Source of the DNA: Ophioderma brevispina
Lineage: Eukaryota > Echinodermata > Ophiuroidea > Amphilepidida > Ophiodermatidae
Direction: 5' to 3'
DNA length: 64,000 nucleotides
NCBI GenBank assembly: GCA_023653785.1
Contig: JAMKCH010011775.1
Span: 19,322 to 83,321, forward strand
Notes under the pieces: generated by a model
Seen by the model: only the letters and a program-made list of their open reading frames with translations
Told to the model about the DNA's origin: nothing
Database searches by the model: none
Made by a program: the position numbers and the translations under genes
Shown here: positions 22,941 to 35,466 of the stretch, piece by piece
Numbering within the stretch: position 1 is the first letter of the stretch
Layout: each line of letters begins with the position of its first letter

Positions 22941-23230
22941 TTAGCTTCCTCAGAGGTAGTATCAGGATTTCAGGCGGCGCGGCGTTACTTTGGAACTTTA
23001 TCTTGTTTTGATCTTTGCAGCTGGGCGAGTGAAATTTTGAATTTAGGATGCGCTCCGGTGTCATCGGTGGTCATTTCCGGCCATGTTTTCCCTAGTGGTC
23101 AATTAGTTAAAGTCATGATCGATGTATTATTATTTAAAACAGAAGCAAATACTCCGATTTATGACACACGTTTTGCAAAGCAAAACATTTCCTGTTCATT
23201 ACTTTTCCCGTAAGGGGCTACAATTTTAAT

Positions 23231-26200
23231 TCGACATTTTGTTATTTGGGTGACCCTTCTGACCCACTTTTTTTGTGAAATACTTATGGATTCGGAAACA
23301 CTAACGGAATCAACATGTGGTTTATTCCGTGACGGCTTTCTGAAGTAGGTCAATGGATCACCTTACGGGAACCAGACGGAAACAAATAACTCCACGTTTT
23401 GTGTAATGGTGGGTAGTTTCGGTAAAAACATAAGATCGGCTGTAAGCAAATAGTCAAGTAGAACCATAGCATGACCGTCAAGTTGGGTACATATGCAATT
23501 TTTTTGCTGAAAGTGGTAGTATATAGGGTGTCTACTTTAAGAATCTGACGGGTGCCACTTTGGCATCCTTGGGCGATTTTTTTATTGATATTACAAGCCA
23601 CGCCCACTTTTTTCACATACCTCTTAATTATGACTTATCTAATTATGATATAACTATATCATGTTTGATATCAAATTAGAGCTTGTGGCAAATGCTATGT
23701 AAATATAGAGGTTGAAAGAGATGAAACACAAGTAGGGGTCACTTAAAGGTCATTTATGGTCATAAAAGGTCAAATGAGGTCGAGAATTTAACAGGACTTT
23801 GAATAAAATGTGTAACATATCATGTTTGGTATAAAATCAAAACCTTTTTCTTGTACGAAATAAAACTACACGGTTTCATCTTATAGTTAGCTACAAAGTA
23901 GCTCGTTCCGTAGCGTTGCACGTCGTCCTCCTACAACGCTACGCACGGGAATGTATTGAAAAAGCCGGGGTGGGTGCCGGGGTGCGCAGCGGATCCGATG
24001 CGGAATAAGCAAATTCAGAATCAGTACAAAAACAGCACTTATTGAAAATCTTTACCTTTGATGTAGTCCTAAATTATATTTATATTATACGCACGTTGTT
24101 TCCTTGACTAATTTTCCATTCATGGTTAAAATCTGATGATTTTGAAACGGTGATTTCTGTAACCGTGTTAAAAATTCTCACTTTAAACATACAATTCCGC
24201 CCCACTAGATCAGTTTGAGGCGCCCCCTGGATTGTTCCGCTTTATTTTTCTTTATAATAGGAACGAGCACGCTTATTTTCGCTGAATTACCAATAAATTA
24301 CGGAATACACATCCCCGGACGTGGGAGAACGACTGTGTTTTAGCTTCAATTTTTCGTCAGGTTTGTGCTTTTTTAGGGTCAACATTTCACGGATTTTAAG
24401 CATGAGCTGTGCTCCGTTTGTATTTTTAAAATCCCCGATGCTAGTAGGGATTGCCTAAGTCCCATCAAGTTCTTTCATATATGCCACGACTTCTCGTGTC
24501 ATAAAGGCCCATCTGGAAGTATAACAAACTTCTTGAGCTTTGTGGCAGCCCAGGGGACCCCGGTGTTTGATTGAACTGCCGCTCTGGCTTAGGGAGAGAA
24601 GATAGTAGGGGATATCGTAGCGGAAAACGCCAGCGCAACCTCGGGCTAGCTAAAGATGAATCACTTCAATGTCTGTAAGGTCATACAAGTACCATAGTTC
24701 CAATTATTGAACCGTCAGGTCAGGTTCTTGACTTTATTTTTTATCACTGGACATTTCGTATATCTGACCTGAGTTACAATCAACAAGATGCTCGTATTTC
24801 GAATCCGTTTAACAGTGTGGTGTGAAAAAAAGAAATTGATATTCTCACAACTCAAAAATACCGCTTGTGACGTACTTACGATGCTTCTGATCTAAAAATC
24901 AGCTACGGACTTGTTCTTGAGTATGCTAGTTTTTCCTTTTGCACATTTCGATGTCAAAATCTTGACGTGTTCGTGGGTCATAATTTAACATTTTTGTCGA
25001 TATTCCATGTTTCTGGTGTGAATAAATCGCGCCATGTTTATATTTCCACATTTAACGCATGCGCTTTTGCACCAAGACTTATCGATGTATTGGCATTGAC
25101 ACTATGGATCGATTATTCATGAAAGATAGGTATCGTAGTCTCTAATCCAATCATTGTTACAACAAGACGTTATCCGACCTTTAGCGCGCGATAGAGGTCG
25201 GTCTCATCCAGTCATGTCAAGAGACAATTTTTTGTTATGGGGCCAAAGCCAACATGTATCTCCACCACTGACCTTTACATCTTGACCCCTGACCCCATGC
25301 GATTCGATTTGAGCCTTAGACTGAAAACGTAAGATCGCATCCTGCTGAAATCACGAAATTTCCGAATCATTTTTAGTGTGAGTCAGTGAAAAATTAATGT
25401 CCAACATAGTGTAGAGTATTTCAATATCAAAGTGAGTCAACAGTCGGTAATTCGACCATTTTGGAGTGATTTTGGAGTGGGTTTATCAATTGGAAACCTT
25501 AAAGGATGTCAAAATGACAGATCGTGGCATACTTCGGGTTCGGTAAAGTAACAACAGAATGAATGTACAAAGCAACCCGAAGTCATGCTCAGCAGGACTA
25601 ACAAATGTACAAAGAGGTAAATTATGTAGTACATTATCAGTTAAGCCACGCTGGATATGGCTTGTAAAACCACAAGTTCACATCTTTTGAAACAAGTATC
25701 CAAAGTATATGCAACGACTATGCTTACTAAGTTTCATATTTCATGTCTCCACTACCGTCGTCTTCTTCCAGAGGCTCATCCAATTCTTCCTCCCCCCCCC
25801 CAATTCAATCCCTACTGTGGGTTTTTCAATATTCTTCAGCGCGGATCTCGGGAGGTGCGAGAGGGGGGGCGCGCGCCTCCCCGTAATTCTTCAAAATCTT
25901 TACAAATCACCCATTTTTAGGACAAGTTTTAGCCTTTCACACACCCCCCCCCGGGAAGTTGACGTTTTTTCAATCCTGGATCCTAGCCATGACTACTTTC
26001 GCGATTTTGACGATCTTTCGTGCTACAGCGCTGGGGACCACTTACTGTGGCCTTACTAACATTTTAAATATTATTAACTAGCCCGAAACTCGGTCCTTAA
26101 CAAGACTTGACTTTAACCTGGCTGACATTATGGTCATATGGTCCTTTGTTCAGGCCCGGGCCTGGTTCATTCATTTTTCGTGGAGGCCAGAATAACAATA

Positions 26201-27019
26201 GATATGGCAAACTACATTATGTAACCAGCCCTTTAATCTACTTGGCCTTCCAACGAAATTAGTCAATTTGTGCAACATTTCACGAGCTACACATGGCCAT
26301 GTTGGGTCATTATTCAGTACGATCGATATACTCAAAACATACATATTCGCTGTTTCACCACCGAATGTTTGGGTGAGCAAGTGTAATGTTATATCAGAGA
26401 TGGAAATGTGTGTGGATGAACTATTAATGTGTCATGAGGGTGTTTCTGAAATGGAGGCTGTGCTTCGTCGACTTTGAAGTGGCAAAACTACATGGAACGT
26501 ATAAATGTCATACCCACTCGGCCCTTAATTTCAAATTTGGACTGATTCTCGAGTTAATATGCAACCGATTAAAAAATGTTAATTTCGAACTACCTTCATA
26601 TGCACGAAATGGTAAAACACTTAATATGACCTTGACACATTCATATGACCTTTGACAGAAAAAAATGGCCGCTTGAAGAAACAAGTTCAGGTGAGTTTTG
26701 CATTTTCAACAACTCAAGCACAACTTCATTGTTCATGTATTGGAGGTTTACAAATGCGGGGCATTGAATAAGGTAATTCTTATATGATGCATCCGATCTG
26801 ACAACTAAGTTTAGAACCGATCGCTGTTAATTCACAACAGCTACTTTTAGATGAAACACGTGGTGCGTTGTTGTGTCAGTTTGCCTACACTTTGCATGGG
26901 ACAACCTGACCACTGTCCTAGTATAATACAGTCTCTAATTAATTTACATGCGTAGTTCCCTAGTACCACTCTGTACAAAAACAGTCGCCTCCATCTTTTG
27001 TAGCATGATTCGGTAAGAC
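23231..27019. other. Non-coding stretch, no gene recognised
   Basis: Contents: clustered AGGTCA-like words at 23745-23790; a 10-bp perfect stem with a 15-base loop at 23909-23943 (CGTAGCGTTG / CAACGCTACG); C and G runs near 25790, 25865 and 25945. The open frames at 25657-26059 cross these runs and look like chance. 26171-26680 holds several short frames without family resemblance. Confidence 0.35.
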
Positions 27020-27900
27020 ACTAATTGTAAACCATGAAACGCTGTATCCCAAATGAAAAAGTGCAACATTATTTAGAAAATAAATAAAATGTCAACTCAA
27101 TTTACTTCGAATGTCAGTGACCCAATATGTGCACGTAAACTCAAGCGAACAATAGAGCTAATGATATTCAACAACACCTCAAACACTTCAGATCTCTTCT
27201 CAACAAGGTAATGGGCAGGTCCATTGTTACTGCCCACACTGTTGAAAAGATTCAAGCTCTATCAGGTTGTTATGACCTTCCCTCCCCCCCGTATTAAGCT
27301 CTAGTATCTGTTCATACTTAAAAGGCAACATACTCACCTCGCTCATGAATATTTTTAAAAATGAGGTCGCTGTATACCATTGGCTTTCTTGGTAAATTGA
27401 TAAAATAGGGTTTTTCATGGTTTTAAAGACAAAACTTGCGGATTTAGGGTTATGCACAAATTAGGTCGCCCTTTGCAGGGTCTTTTCTTCACATGAATTT
27501 TGGCCCCTTACATATTTTCTTTTCGAAAAAAATTTATTAACATATGGGCAAAGTTAATGAAACACCCACAGTAAATCTCAAGATTTCTTTTAAATCGCGA
27601 CGAGGAAAGAAACTCGCATCTGCAGCAAGGACAATTCTGTTCACTGCATGCACAAAAAAATGGACCAATTAAAAGAATGTGAAACGTGTTTTCCTGGCCG
27701 ATTATTGAGTATCATCAGCCCCATTGTTCGCTTGTCAGCATGTTGAAGTTATGTCTCTATGGTCCTGCTATTCTAGAAAATTAAATTGAGTTGACATTTT
27801 ATCATTTTTCTAAATAATGTGCCCCCCTTTCACGTGGAACAAAGCTTTTCTCTTTCCTTTCCTGTTACAATATATTGTTTTAATTTTAGTGAAGGAAGTA
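27020..27900. mobile_element. Long-TIR element, copy 2 (inverted relative to 20590-21450)
   Basis: It reads as the reverse complement of the first copy: CAAGCGAACAATAGAGCTAA, then 'gatattcaa', CAGATCTCTTCTCA, TACTCACCTCGCTC, 'ggtaaattga', TTTCTTTTCGAAAA and 'ctcaagatttctttt'. The arms again are 'acattatttagaaaa..ataaataaaatgtcaa' and its complement. Confidence 0.8.
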
Positions 27901-27991
27901 AGTTAAACCCCCGGTCTGGCGCACGAATATTTAATTAAAAGGCAAATTGGTATCATGTTACTATGCCCTATCCGCCCCTGTCTTTGTATGC

Positions 27992-28186
27992 CTATGTGCG
28001 CAGTTTGTTTCGCTTCACACTTGCAGTATGTAGTACATGAATACACCAGCTTGACCGGCAACTGCAATTATTAGCTCTGGAACACGGTGGCACTGACTTG
28101 CACCCACAGGCCATGATTTCTAATAATTCCTTGGTAGCAACCACTGTGCCATGAACAGTACAAGAATGTCCTCTTCTATTTTCCAT
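27992..28186 (-). pseudogene. Cys-rich (CXC/CRC-like) domain fragment, probably transposon-derived
   Basis: The minus strand gives TKELLEIMACGCKSVPPCSR and ANNCSCRSS, then in the next frame YSCTTYCKCE. The C-x-C...C...C-x-C-x...C..C-x-C order resembles the Cys-rich tail found in proteins of several invertebrate transposons. One frameshift. The neighbouring DNA shows no other transposon protein, so the source element is unknown. Confidence 0.4.
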
Positions 28187-28224
28187 TCAAACTATGTATA
28201 GGCTGTTAAACCCCTTTTCAGCAT

Positions 28225-28495
28225 TGTTGTCACCCAATGACCCCATATTTTTGTTAAAATCCTCCTCACCTAAAGATCCAGTTTTTTTACAACTGTCACC
28301 CAAAGACCCCTAAATTTGAAGGAACTTTTGAAAATTTTTAATTTTTGAAAAGTGTCAAACCGCAAAAAAAGACCATCTTTTTGTAAAAATTTTGCAAATT
28401 GGTCACCCGAAAACCCCAATTTTGGAGCGTTTCTTTTTGGGGCTTTTCGGCTGTTTTTCTCACCCAAAGACGACGGACCCCCCCCCTATTTTTGT
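28225..28495. repeat. Dispersed repeat with recurring 'cacccaaagacccc' words
   Basis: TCACCCAATGACCCC, TCACCCAAAGACCCC, TCACCCGAAAACCCC and TCACCCAAAGACGAC recur about every 50-80 bases. The same word family begins again at the right edge of the window (63955-64000). It is followed by a (TG)n run at 28492-28512. Confidence 0.65.
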
Positions 28496-28512
28496 GTGTG
28501 TGTGTGTGTGTC

Positions 28513-29346
28513 ATCTGTCAACCGAATGCCTGGGGTTTGAAAAGCGCCAGCCTTACACCACTATCCCTTCATGCTCTATTTGCTGACTTGTCAATAAGTA
28601 GGGCTTTTGATCTTTGGAGGGTCTTTCTTCTTCTAAATTATCTCAATTGTTGGGAGATTTCCATTACTTTCCGTAGTAAAAGTATATAGGATTTGAGCAA
28701 CAATTTCAGAGCAGAAATGTTTCCCTTGCCAATGGATACTGGGGTTAATGGGGACACGTAAGCCTAAATTGGCTTTAAAACGGGATGTTATTTTTTTTTT
28801 TAAGAAAAAAATGTACTTTAATATCAACGTGGGTCTGAGATGTTAAACTTTTGTGTTTTTAGTGTCCACATGCATATAATTTAGAAACTGGTTGATGACA
28901 ACTGTCCCAGTTACCCCAGTAACAGTCCCACATTGGGGTAAGTGGGACATGGCCTTGGGACACTTTCGTCAATTAAGGGGAAAGATATGGCTTGTTTCAT
29001 AATTGAAAGCCATCTGCTCTTAACATCAAACCACGACTTGCAGAGCTTCAAAAGGGAGGTTATTCACTATCTCGGCGCTATCCTCCGTGTTCTAATTAGA
29101 TTAACTGCTGTTAATGGCTAGATTAACCTTGACATAAAAAAAGGTGTTTTCAGAATACTTTATATGACATAACTATACAAATAATAAAAATCCGGAAAGA
29201 TACTAAATTGGTCATCTAAATTGGCGTTGCTGTCTGTTTTAATCCATGTGAATTCAATGTGTATATTCCTTAATTTGATTTCAAACCATGACATGTTACA
29301 CATTTATATTACTTACATGTGACCATATTTGATTCTGTTTTTACTT
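28513..29346. other. Non-coding stretch
   Basis: Short repeated 'gtcccagttaccccagtaacagtcccac' words occur near 28900-28950. No exon recognised. Confidence 0.3.
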
Positions 29347-30179
29347 TAACCCTCGTCCTACACCTGAGACATTTTTTGTAACAAATTTCCCGAAGGGGTG
29401 CCTTTGATTTTCGTTATTGAACTTCCGATTCCTATCAATTTGGTACACTGGTATGCTTTAGAATTTCTTCTTTCCATTGTATCAAATAGGTACTCAACAT
29501 TCCCATTATGACATAAGTTTGAGGAACGTTTTAAAAATACTGGATATAGGGTAACACTAACATAATGCTGATTTTTTACAAGTTGAAGCAAAAAACTGTG
29601 TGAAATGGATAGTCCTAACTTTTTGGTAAAAAAATGGAATTCCCCCCCATCCTAATACGTGCACTATGGAATTGACAGTTTTTGCTGACACGCAAATTTA
29701 TGACGTCATTCGGACGCAATTCGTGGCATGTCAATTTGGTATCAATGGAAAGATGATGGCCATAGCTAATCCATTGGTCATAATCCAGTGTCTGTGATAT
29801 TCCTGTGTGTGCTCATATTGGTATTTCTCCACCGATAAGGGGTTAGTTTCCACCCACCCCATCTCACAATCTTAACAGGGTGTGAAATTTCCTATTTTGT
29901 TAAATTTGTTATTGTCAAAATTTTAGGCGTTTTTCTTTTGATTTTCACAGCCTTTTTGGGGCATTTTTACTGTCCTTTTCCTCTTACTGGTCCCATGGCC
30001 TCTCACACCCTGCATCCATCAATTTTGGCATCTCCCTGTGTTTGTTTTTGCATGAAATTGGAGCAGAAAATGTCATTGACAATGTACATTAAATAATTTG
30101 CACACAAAGGGGGGGGGGGTTCAAACAAGGCAGAAACTGAAGGGGTGGCAACCACCACCGCCTTCGGTAGACGAGGGTT
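29347..30179. mobile_element. TIR element, TAACCCTYGTCT family, copy 2
   Basis: The ends are TTAACCCTCGTCCTACACC and GGTAGACGAGGGTT. Shared with copy 1 at 19378: 'ccgaaggggt', 'ttattgaactt', 'atgacgtcatt', 'gtctgtgatattcctgtg' and 'ttggtatttc'. Non-coding. Confidence 0.8.
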
Positions 30180-31759
30180 CTTTGTTTTTGATGTCTTGTG
30201 ATCACATATTTGCATGCAATTTTCAATACTGTTAATTTGCTCCTAAACGTGATATGTTTATATTACAACTGATTTGGCATTGTTAACTAAAAAATTCTAA
30301 ACAGGGGCGTGGCTATGACGTCAATAACAATGTCACAAGGGTGCACGGTGCACCCATCAGATTCCTTAAAGTCAAACACCCTCTTTTAGAAGTAAACATT
30401 GGGCAATATAACCAACTTTTTTTGATTCATAACATGACATGTTCACATTATATTGTAGCCAACTGACCATTGGGCCGACTTCGTGATACTCGGCACGGTC
30501 CTCCGCTCGGCAAACCAACGTCGAGTCGACGTTGGGAAAAGTACTTTATATATTGGATTTCTAATGTAAAAAAACAATCCTGATATTGTAGGCCTCTATC
30601 ACTTAGGCGAAAATCCTGTAAGGATATTGAAAAATGTATAAGCAGTAAGAATAACATCTTGCCAAAGTGGGTGCAGCAGGAATCTTATTAATCTGTTTTG
30701 TAAGTGTATTTTTACGTTTATAGTTTATATATAAATATTTTCGTCTGTTGTTAACATGTATTTGTAAATGTTGAATGCAATAAATTGGCAGGACCGTTTT
30801 GGCTCAGCAGAAAAAAAAAATCTTATCACCTAATATGTTGGCCTCTAATGGTATGGTAAAACAATCAACTAATGAAAGTCCAATATCCCATAATACTTGT
30901 GTCAAATATCCCGATAACAACTATCAAGGTCCCCCATATTGTGTTGTGGGATATGGAGATGCGTGCATCATAATCATGTTATTGTCCTTGGCGGCCACTT
31001 AATGTGCTCCAAGGGGCTTCCCCGGCAATGGGCCTACTGTTTTATTTCCTAATTGACAATGTTTATATTTATTGCTAACTAATCGATAAATTTAAATAAT
31101 TTTGCTTATGCTGTGGACAGAGTTAGTTATAATCCAAATGTTGTAAATGAAGAAAAATCAGCCCAATTTTGATATCTTAAACCTGACATGCCTGCATAAT
31201 ATAGTTTTATTTATTTAATTGATTTTTTTGAGGTAGGGCCTATTTGGAAGACCGTGTACATGTAGATTGGATATGTGGGCTTTTAAGGTAATTACACAAA
31301 TAAAAGAGTATAGCAGGAAAGTGAGATATGAGAGTGAGGGGTGTGATCGTGCAATCAACTTTTTGGTAGGGATATTGTGGCCGTCTTCTGGCTAGGGAAC
31401 TGTTTGTCTTTTAATAGGGCCTTAGAAAAAATTTGGAAGGAAACTTGCATTCTTTGGAACTAAAATTCGGCTCAAATTTAGCTTCTTCAGAAAAGGTGAA
31501 GTAAAAGAGATTGAGAGAAGCGAGAGACTCGGGGGTGGGCCCCGCTGGGTAGGGATGTGTCGCCCGACTCTGAAACTTAGGGATTGGAACTATTTGTCTT
31601 TTAAATTAGGGCCTTAAATGGATTGGAGGAACTCTGCAGGCTTAGAACTAAATTCCGGCTCAATTTAAGCCTCTGAGGTAAACAATTTCCCAAAAATGGA
31701 CCTCGAGAACTAAATTATGCTTCAACTGGAAAGTATTTGTAACTCGGTGCGAAGGGCGT
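30180..31759. other. Non-coding stretch
   Basis: A 21-base near-palindrome, CCAACGTCGA G TCGACGTTGG, is at 30515-30535. 31400-31700 holds two similar blocks (GGGAACTGTTTGTCTTTTAA and 'ggaactatttgtcttttaa', about 170 bases apart), so a diverged tandem duplication is likely. No exon recognised. Confidence 0.4.
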
Positions 31760-32215
31760 GAATGGGGTTTGCTGGAAAGGAGAACTTGAGTTGGAAAGAG
31801 AAAACCTGGGATAGTTGGAGAAGTGGGACCTGGGGTAATTGGGAGGGGAATCTGGGTAAGTTCAGAAAAGATGATTTAGTCTGGAAAGAGATGGGTAACT
31901 TGGAATTGACTATATTTAGATGGAAAAGGGAAACTTCGAGTATTTTGTATGGGGTGTTTTATGAATGGACGTGTGTTAAGTCATGGGCCCTGGGTTTCGT
32001 TGCGGAAAGGGACTGTGTTAGATGAGAATCTTAGTTACTTGGAGAAGATCTCGGTGCAGCTAGGAAGGGGCTCTGAGACAGATGAAAGGGGATCTGGGTT
32101 AGTTGAGAAGGGCACTGTTGAAGTTAGGACCTTGGACTCTGGCGAGTTATTAAAGTGACAACGTTTATAGTTGCAAAGGGGTCCTGGGGTAGTTAGCCAT
32201 GGGCCCTAGGTAGGT
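31760..32215. repeat. Decayed minisatellite, about 21-bp unit
   Basis: Degenerate copies of 'ctgggttagttggaaagggga' run almost end to end, e.g. CTGGGATAGTTGGAGAAG, CTGGGGTAATTGGGAGG, CTGGGTAAGTTCAGAAAAG, CTGGGTTAGTTGAGAAGGG and CTGGGGTAGTTAGCCATGG. The Trp/Lys-rich open frame here is a by-product. It ends about 100 bases before the HMGR copy A exon. Confidence 0.7.
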
Positions 32216-32317
32216 TAAAAAACCCTAAACAACTTAACCTTGGTACCCACGCAATCGCGAAAGCCGAGAAAACACGAAATTCTAGTTATAAACATGGTTT
32301 GTTTCTATTATGTGTAG

Positions 32318-32817
32318 GGTGAGATTAAGCCCAGAAGGCGGCAGCGATTCAAGGCGACGTCGTGAGGCACGACGTAACCCAAGAATGTCTTAGCAAACCA
32401 GAGGTGGTGGGAACCTAATGCTAAGTTTGACGAAGAACATCTCATCGCCAACATAGAAGAAAATGCTATCGGTGTCGCCCGCATCCCTGTTGGTTTAGTG
32501 GGACCGATTGAGATCCGCGGCAAATATGCTAATGGTACCTTTCTCGTTCCAGCCTGTCACAACGGAAGGTGCTCTCTTGGCATCTGCTTGCAGGGGAGGG
32601 AACAGACTTAAGAAAATCTGGAGGAGTTCGGGCTTACGCCTTCGTCAGCGTTATCAATTAGAGCTCCGACATTTTTTGTGAGGATCCAGAGCAAGCTGAA
32701 ACGGATGGCCGGAATGGGAGGGATTGGATTCAGGATTTATTCCAGCACTTCCACAACATTTCGGAACAGATCTAGGAGGGCCAAATGAAAACAGTGGTGT
32801 CATTCATCGATTCAGAG
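32318..32817 (+). pseudogene. HMGR: HMG-CoA reductase-like catalytic exon, copy A (indel-ridden)
   Basis: This is the counterpart of the exon at 57775-58243. It has the same acceptor context (TTATAAACATGGTTTG before a GTGTAG) and the same donor (CAGAGGTATC). It runs 500 bases against 469 because of scattered short insertions and a few losses, for example an extra C in the PACTTEG region and an extra G in the SACRGG region. Between the indels the sequence is almost the same as copy C, and the substitutions I could place in the core are third-position and silent. The segment carrying IPVGLVGPIEIRGKYANG (32484 onward) is open. As printed the exon cannot encode a full domain. Its likely partner is the terminal exon at 37938. 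Confidence 0.75.
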
Positions 32818-33799
32818 GTATCTTTTAAGTTAACTCTACGACAACCCTACGTCCACACTAACGAGTTCCCTGAATGAAAATTAATTTGTATCCGCGTAGA
32901 ATACGCATATTCTTTTAGAAGCTAAAAACTTCATTTGTTTTGGTTAAACCAAAAAAAAAAAACACTCATTACTGAAAAACGGGAAAGTCAATCAAGAAAG
33001 TGAGCATTTATCATGTAACAATCGTATGCATTTTGCTGTTTTTATAAATTTGCCATTTTTCAAAATATTGAGCCAATTAAAAGTGCGTTGTTCCGTTCGC
33101 AGTGGATAACCCCTTGACTGTGCCCGCAAGTAGTAATCGATTTGGGGTATCAGATAAAAAGCCGTATTTTTCTCATTTCTGCGGAATTTCAGCCTTCAAA
33201 ATCATTTCTTTCCCAAATAGAGAAAAAACTGCCGTTTAATGGCGAACCTATTAATATTCGTACAGTAGGAATAGGGCGTTGCAAGTATGAATTATCGCTT
33301 CACCATCAAAAACTGCAAGGTTTGCTTCCCACGGTACTTGGCGGTGATTATATGCAAAGACCAGGTTTCGTATCAACATGATCAAAGGGAACACGTGTGG
33401 ACATCAAGTATGGGAACACGTGGGAAATAATCGGACCACGCCACCTTTAAAACGAATTGTATTGAATCACAGGGAAGACAGTGAAATCAACCCACGCACA
33501 CAAAAACGTGCCTGAGCCGAAACACGCAGTCGATCGTATAACAGCAATGATTCAAATACTTGATTTGGACAGGAAGTGACCGTGAACAGAAATCAAAGAG
33601 TTTTTATATAAAAAAACATGATTTTCTTTAAAAAAAAAAAAAAAGACGCCACTTAGTTTGGAATCAGCATCGGCATCCTAACTTAAGTTGATAAGAACCT
33701 GCTCAAACGTAAAAATCAAAATGTGATGTCCAGAACATGTCTGGCAGCCTTTTTCCAATTTTACTGAAAAGTTACAGTTACTGAATCATCAATAATTTT

Positions 33800-34140
33800 T
33801 AAAAATATTGTTGAAAATTTGTGGTTTGATGGCGCACATAATGTTGGCCTATATGGTTCTGTTGCTGAGCGCATTGAAAAAATGTTATTAAAGAGAAGAA
33901 AAGGCGGGTACTTATTGATCGCCCAAGCAGAAAAAAAAATTGGCAAGCATTGATCCTGATGTTCCATGAGATTGGATGCAATATAGTGATACTAATTGGG
34001 CGCGTATTGTTGGGTGTTTTTGCTCTTTTTAATATAAGAATTGACGTGGCGAAGGTCTCTGTATGAGATAGAGACCACTTAAAGATTGTAGTCAGTGGCT
34101 CAGCAATAACATCAAATAGCTCCTCATAAGATACTTTCAT
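33800..34140 (-). mobile_element. LINE reverse-transcriptase fragment, minus strand
   Basis: The minus strand reads LFDVIAEPLTTIFKWSLSHT, then LKRAKTPNNTRPISITILHP. This matches the LINE pattern of 'AEPLT.IFN.SL..G..P..WK.A...P..K......YRPIS..S'. The 'PISW' onward is frameshifted. It lies within the probable intron of HMGR copy A. Confidence 0.55.
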
Positions 34141-35466
34141 ATATCCAAGGGCTCAGGCTATCTGTACCAGCAGCTTCCCAAGCTTTTAAAACTTGCAAAA
34201 GCCTCTGCCACTAAAGTGATCAATGGACAGGCATTAAAAATGAATCTCTCAGCGGTGTGGTTTACGGCAGTGAGCTTTCGGACCAACGTTTGGATTAGTT
34301 CCCTTCACTCTTGATGGTGCAACTCAATATGTCCAAAAGCGTTCCTACTTCCAAATGAAGTAGGCTTAGATTCTTCTGGAACAATTGTGCTTTGGAATCT
34401 CCCGTTGCAAAATATACAACCAAATCAGTAGGAACGCCAGGTGGCATTACTTACGGTATTTTTTACAGGACACGTGACACCCCCGAATTATGACGTCACA
34501 CAATTTTAAATCCAAGCGCTCAGATTTTGCGAGTGCGATGTTCTCATAAGAAAACATAAAATATCGAAATGATATAAAGTTTCGGTTCAATTTATGTAAC
34601 TACAAGCATATAAGATACTAAACGTTCTGATGTTCCAGTAGAAATTGGTTTAGAAATATGTGCATTGTCGTGCGAGAAAATAAAGCTAAAACACGCCGAA
34701 AAATAAGCGTACCAAAATGGGCGAAGTTCAGAGTCACGGAACGACAAAAAAAGAACATATTTAGCCATGAAAATTCGCCATCAACGAAAAAATGTACAGG
34801 CGTTAGATCTTGATGTAACATTAGTTTGTCTGAAAAAATCGTGAATTATGCCTGTAAGACGGCCATTCGCATGTAGTTGTTTTCGATCTGAAAGGTTGTT
34901 TGCATGCGTGCAATGACACGCAAGCCATGACGGACAAGAAACTACGAACCTCTTGGCAGAATTGTATGACGCTAGAAGAAAAATCGAGTATTGAGTTGTG
35001 TCGCTGGAAACTTAAGAAGACAAAAAAATAAAGGTTTTTTGTTTTTTTAATTTTATCAATTGTATTGGGAAACGCATCGTTTTACAGAAAGATTGCACGA
35101 AAAAGATAAGAAAAAGAAATGACTGAATTGAGGGTAAGGCAGTTGATGGTAAATTGTTGTAACCTTTGGTAAGACTTGATGACAGAATTCAATTAAGCCT
35201 ATACACCATTCTAAAAAGCGCTCATGCTGCCTATATGATTATTTCGTACAGATGTTACATGATGGAATTACCTGGTGCTCAGTTACAGTGGCGAAAACTG
35301 CGTTGGAAGAGAACGAGAAAAGCCCCACACAAATCCGCCTACTCCTCACGCCCCACCCAAATGAGATAAGGAAAACTAATACAATTGATATAATAAGAGT
35401 ATAACGTGAATATTTAATCTTTTCACGGGAGCGGGCCTGTGACACAGGGTGTTGAAAAAGAAAAGT

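Larger units (their letters stand above)
22440..23230. repeat. Dispersed repeat R50, diverged copy
   Basis: Collinear with 50.55-51.15 kb: GTCGGTGACCGCATAA, TTACTGGTACCATT, TCGTTGGCAACA, CACTTTTACGACAGAAGGAA, GATCTAGGATGGCATTTCTG, ACCTTACAGGTAGGACTT, TTTTGATCTTTGCAGC and GATGCGCTCCGG all occur in the same order. Interrupted by a hAT MITE at 22765-22940. Confidence 0.85.

Noticed and set aside
25657..26059. Overlapping frames of 87 and 116 codons
   Set aside because: They run through C and G homopolymers, show no motif and have poor start context.
31762..32158. Two Trp/Lys-rich open frames as a possible repeat protein
   Set aside because: They follow from the 21-bp minisatellite, whose unit length is a multiple of three; the units are too degenerate and no flanking exon supports them.
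33388..33424. Two GGGAACACGTG words as a sterol-type or E-box enhancer of HMGR
   Set aside because: Two short matches in an intron without conservation evidence; noted only in the intron entry.
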